A DNA stretch of 8,608 nt, taken from Mycobacterium sp. GTDB taxonomy: Bacteria; Actinomycetota; Actinomycetes; Mycobacteriales; Mycobacteriaceae. Below, in pieces: positions 7,035 to 8,608 of this stretch. The stretch is from the NCBI GenBank assembly GCA_029256565.1, contig JAQSXQ010000048.1, positions 1 through 8,608 of the forward strand, read 5' to 3'. Below the pieces are notes generated by a model, which saw nothing but the letters and a program-made list of their open reading frames with translations, was not told where the DNA came from and made no database searches. Within the stretch, counting starts at the first letter, position 1; every line of letters starts with the position of its first letter. A program made the position numbers and the translations under genes.

Positions 7035-7879
7035 GCGGCATCCTCGAGGTCCCCGTCGACGGGGGGCCGTATGCGCTGACCGCCGGTCCCGACGGTGCGA
7101 TGTGGGTGACGCTGGTGCACGGCGGCGCGATCGCGCGGGTGGCGCCCGACGGCGACCTGCGCGTGCATCCCGTGGCCGACGGCAGCAGACCGTCGCTGAT
7201 CACGCGCGGCAGCGATGGCGCGCTGTGGTTCACCCGCTCGGGCGACGACCGGATCGGGCGCATCACCACCGACGGCGAGCAGTCGTCCGTCGAATTGACC
7301 AGCGGCAGCGGGCCTTTCGGGATCACCGTGGGTCCCGACGGCGCGCTGTGGTTCACCACGATGACGGCAGGCACGGTCGGCAGGCTCGGCGATGACGGCA
7401 CCGTCGACGAGTGGCCTGTGGGCGGGATGCCGTCGATGATCACGACCGGCCCCGACGGTGCGCTGTGGTTCACGATGAACCAGGCCAACTCCATCGGCAG
7501 GCTCGACACCGGCGGCACGCTGACCAAGCGCGAGGTGCCGACCCGCGGGTCCGGACCCGTCGGCATCACCGCCACCCACGACGACACGGTGTGGTTCACG
7601 GCGGTGCTGGCCGACAAGATCGGCCGCATTCCGATGGACGAGGCGATCCAGGAACTCGATCTGCCCGGCAAGCCGCACGCCGTGGTCGCCGACCCGATGG
7701 GCGGCGTCTGGGTCAGCCTGTGGGGTGCCGACCAGGTGGCGCGGGTGAGCGCCGATGGCGAGGTCGTCACGATCGACCTGCCCGCGGGCAGTGAGCCCCA
7801 CGGCATGGCGATCGGCCCCGACGGTGCGCTGTGGGTCGCGCTCGAAGCCGGATACGTCCTGCGGCTGCCAACCAACTGA
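7031..7879 (+). CDS. Virginiamycin B lyase-family beta-propeller (streptogramin lyase-like)
   Basis: This 282-aa protein has no signal peptide or membrane segment, so it should be cytosolic. Seven blade repeats of the GPDGALWFT type begin at residues 19, 60, 101, 140, 182, 221 and 262, spaced 39-42 residues, giving a seven-bladed propeller like staphylococcal Vgb. Vgb opens the ring of type B streptogramins by Mg-dependent elimination at the ester bond. The residues I recall as its active site (Y18, H228, E268, H270, E284) have counterparts here: Y14 (GPYALT), H216 (KPHAVV), E255 and H257 (SEPHGM) and E272 (VALEAG). The start at GTG 7031 overlaps the glgP stop; the frame stays open upstream through glgP, but that extension is an Arg-rich shadow. 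Its place behind glgP suggests a housekeeping or sugar-related role is also possible. Family membership is secure; the substrate is not known. Confidence 0.88.
   Translation: MSGILEVPVDGGPYALTAGPDGAMWVTLVHGGAIARVAPDGDLRVHPVADGSRPSLITRGSDGALWFTRSGDDRIGRITTDGEQSSVELTSGSGPFGITVGPDGALWFTTMTAGTVGRLGDDGTVDEWPVGGMPSMITTGPDGALWFTMNQANSIGRLDTGGTLTKREVPTRGSGPVGITATHDDTVWFTAVLADKIGRIPMDEAIQELDLPGKPHAVVADPMGGVWVSLWGADQVARVSADGEVVTIDLPAGSEPHGMAIGPDGALWVALEAGYVLRLPTN
7051..7064 (+). repeat. 14-bp perfect palindrome at the start of the propeller gene
   Basis: CCCCGTCGACGGGG is its own reverse complement and lies 21-34 nt into the gene. As RNA it can fold into a 5-bp stem with a UCGA tetraloop. An 8-bp palindrome CCTCGAGG (7042-7049) sits directly before it. 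Such structure near a weak, coupled start could limit initiation; equally it may be chance in GC-rich coding DNA. Confidence 0.4.
7085..7834 (+). repeat. Seven in-frame blade repeats of the propeller
   Basis: A 9-residue motif recurs seven times: GPDGAMWVT, GSDGALWFT, GPDGALWFT twice, THDDTVWFT, DPMGGVWVS and GPDGALWVA. The period is about 120 nt. DNA identity is high between the best copies (around 7331, 7450 and 7814), which share GACGGTGCGCTGTGG or near variants. It defines the fold and is internal to the CDS. Confidence 0.85.
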
Positions 7880-7881
7880 TT

Positions 7882-7896
7882 CGGTTTCCCCAACCG
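7882..7896 (+). terminator. Weak stem-loop after the propeller gene
   Basis: CGGTT (7882-7886) and AACCG (7892-7896) can pair around a TCCCC loop 3 nt after the stop codon. The stem is only 5 bp and no T-tract follows, so it is at best a weak terminator between the glgP unit and the porin-like gene. Confidence 0.2.
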
Positions 7897-7910
7897 GGCA
7901 CCGCGGAAGT

Positions 7911-7928
7911 GCCTAGGCGATATAAGTT
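7911..7928 (+). promoter_or_regulatory. Candidate -10 and adjoining palindrome upstream of the MspA-like gene
   Basis: TAAGTT (7923-7928) fits the mycobacterial -10 pattern TANNNT within the only AT-rich spot of the 79-bp gap. A start near 7935 would leave a leader of about 24 nt. No clear -35 is present. Four bases upstream lies the self-complementary GCCTAGGC (7911-7918), which contains the tetranucleotide CTAG, rare in many bacterial genomes, and could be a short operator. Confidence 0.35.
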
Positions 7929-7930
7929 CC

Positions 7931-7958
7931 GAAGGTCACCAACAACAGGGGGTCCTTC
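7931..7958 (+). promoter_or_regulatory. Leader hairpin covering the MspA-like gene's ribosome binding site
   Basis: GAAGGTCACC (7931-7940) can pair with GGGGTCCTTC (7949-7958), eight of ten pairs with two internal mismatches, around an 8-nt loop. The outer five pairs (GAAGG/CCTTC) are perfect. The Shine-Dalgarno AGGGGG (7947-7952) lies 6 nt before the GTG and falls in the loop and inner stem. The structure ends exactly at the start codon, so it could hide the ribosome site. The pairing is visible; regulation is inferred. Confidence 0.45.
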
Positions 7959-8608
7959 GTGCTCTTTCGTCGTCTTGCCGTCGTGGCATCGGTCGCCGCG
8001 ATCGGTGGACTGAGCCTGCCGCTGGCCGGCGCCGAGCCGGGACCGGTCGTCGAGCCGGCTGGGGCCGAGGTGGCGCCACCGCCCGACGAGGGCCGGGTCG
8101 TCTCACCACCACCCCAGGTGCTCGACACCCCGGACGGCTGGAAGCTGATGCTGTCGGCCAAGGACGAGACGCAGGTCATCAGCGCTCCGCTGACCACCGC
8201 CATCTCGTCGCGCGAATACGTCGTCGGCGGTACCTACGAGGGGTCCCTCGAGGGACCCGACGACGGTGAGGGCACCCGCGGCACGATCGAGGTCGGTTAC
8301 CAGATCGGGTGCGGCATCGACATGAGTACCTCCAACGGCGTCTCGCTCACCGGCACCGTGGGCCTGAACCCGTCGCTGGGCATCCTCGGAACGGTGGTGG
8401 GCTCACCGCTGCCCGACGGCATCCTGCCCGGCCTCGGCGGCAACATCGGCGGCGGCATCACGGTGGGTCTGAAGCCCGGCATCATCAACGTCGTCCCGGT
8501 CACCAAGAAGGAGTTCGACGGTGCCGCGCCGTGGGTGATGATCAGCAACTTCCACGTCAAGATCGACGGGTGCGTGGGCCAGTCGTTCCTGCGGTCGTAC
8601 GCGTTCCT
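7959..8608 (+). CDS. MspA-family outer-membrane porin-like protein (3' end beyond window)
   Basis: 216 residues are visible; family members are usually about 215-235, so only the C-terminus is missing. The N-terminus MLFRRLAVVASVAAIGGLSL is a signal peptide with a likely cleavage after AGA (A25). A Pro/Glu-rich stretch (about 26-52) follows. The MspA-type core then begins, with REYVVGGTYEGSLEG, GTIEVGYQIGCGIDMS (C118), a Gly-rich segment around LPGLGGNIGGGITVG, and WVMISNFHVKIDGCVGQSFLRSYAF (C205). In MspA, eight subunits form the hydrophilic pore across the mycolate outer membrane. This protein is a divergent member: no acidic pair is visible at the stretch expected to line the constriction, and the cysteine pair could form a disulfide. 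GTG 7959 is preceded by AGGGGG at 6 nt. Whether it makes an open pore cannot be said from sequence. Confidence 0.85.
   Translation, partial: MLFRRLAVVASVAAIGGLSLPLAGAEPGPVVEPAGAEVAPPPDEGRVVSPPPQVLDTPDGWKLMLSAKDETQVISAPLTTAISSREYVVGGTYEGSLEGPDDGEGTRGTIEVGYQIGCGIDMSTSNGVSLTGTVGLNPSLGILGTVVGSPLPDGILPGLGGNIGGGITVGLKPGIINVVPVTKKEFDGAAPWVMISNFHVKIDGCVGQSFLRSYAF
8241..8258 (+). repeat. 18-bp perfect palindrome inside the MspA-like gene
   Basis: GGGTCCCTC followed directly by GAGGGACCC is a perfect 18-bp palindrome. It encodes part of YEGSLEGPD, where the peptide motif EG is itself repeated. As RNA it can form a 7-bp stem with a UCGA tetraloop. Its length is above what is expected by chance in 8.6 kb of random sequence, but the repeated peptide partly explains it. 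Confidence 0.5.

Noticed and set aside
6338..7879. A 513-codon open frame in which the propeller appears fused to a long N-terminal extension.
   Set aside because: The first 231 codons overlap conserved glgP in another frame and read as Arg/Gly-rich noise. Propeller homology begins right at the GTG of 7031.
1..8608. Mobile elements, CRISPR arrays, tRNA or rRNA genes, toxin-antitoxin or defence modules.
   Set aside because: No matching motifs, repeats or protein signatures were seen; all long frames are explained by the five genes and their shadows.

Overview
The window is high-GC and densely coding, and its proteins match those of a mycobacterium. The GlgB, GlgE and GlgP here follow, nearly residue for residue in places, the Mycobacterium tuberculosis proteins Rv1326c, Rv1327c and Rv1328 as I remember them. 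An MspA-family outer-membrane protein at the right edge points to a non-tuberculous, probably rapid-growing species (Mycolicibacterium-like), because M. tuberculosis lacks MspA porins. The species assignment is inference.

Layout. On the minus strand, glgE (about 4252 to 2162) is followed by glgB (2165 to beyond the left edge). The two share an ATGA stop/start overlap, so they form one translationally coupled unit. A 169-bp divergent intergenic region (4253-4421) holds a sigma-A-like promoter candidate for glgE, a perfect 8-bp inverted repeat in the glgE leader, and the glgP start. On the plus strand, glgP (4422-7034) overlaps by GTGA a seven-bladed beta-propeller gene of the virginiamycin B lyase family (7031-7879). 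After a 79-bp gap comes a secreted MspA-family protein (7959 to beyond the right edge). No stretch longer than 169 bp lacks a gene. I see no RNA genes, insertion sequences, CRISPR arrays or phage genes.

How the genes work together. GlgE extends alpha-1,4-glucan from maltose-1-phosphate and GlgB adds alpha-1,6 branches; together they build the cytosolic glucan that also feeds capsule and methylglucose lipopolysaccharide synthesis. GlgP, transcribed the other way, removes glucose-1-phosphate from glucan ends. Synthesis and breakdown therefore diverge from one control region. The TreS/Pep2 steps that make maltose-1-phosphate are not in the window.

The least expected part is the propeller gene coupled to glgP. 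It keeps every residue I recall as catalytic in the staphylococcal streptogramin lyase Vgb, although its neighbours are sugar genes. The MspA-like protein also departs from classical MspA: it has a Pro/Glu-rich N-terminus, a cysteine pair, and no aspartate pair where the MspA constriction would be. Several perfect palindromes or hairpins sit close to translation starts.
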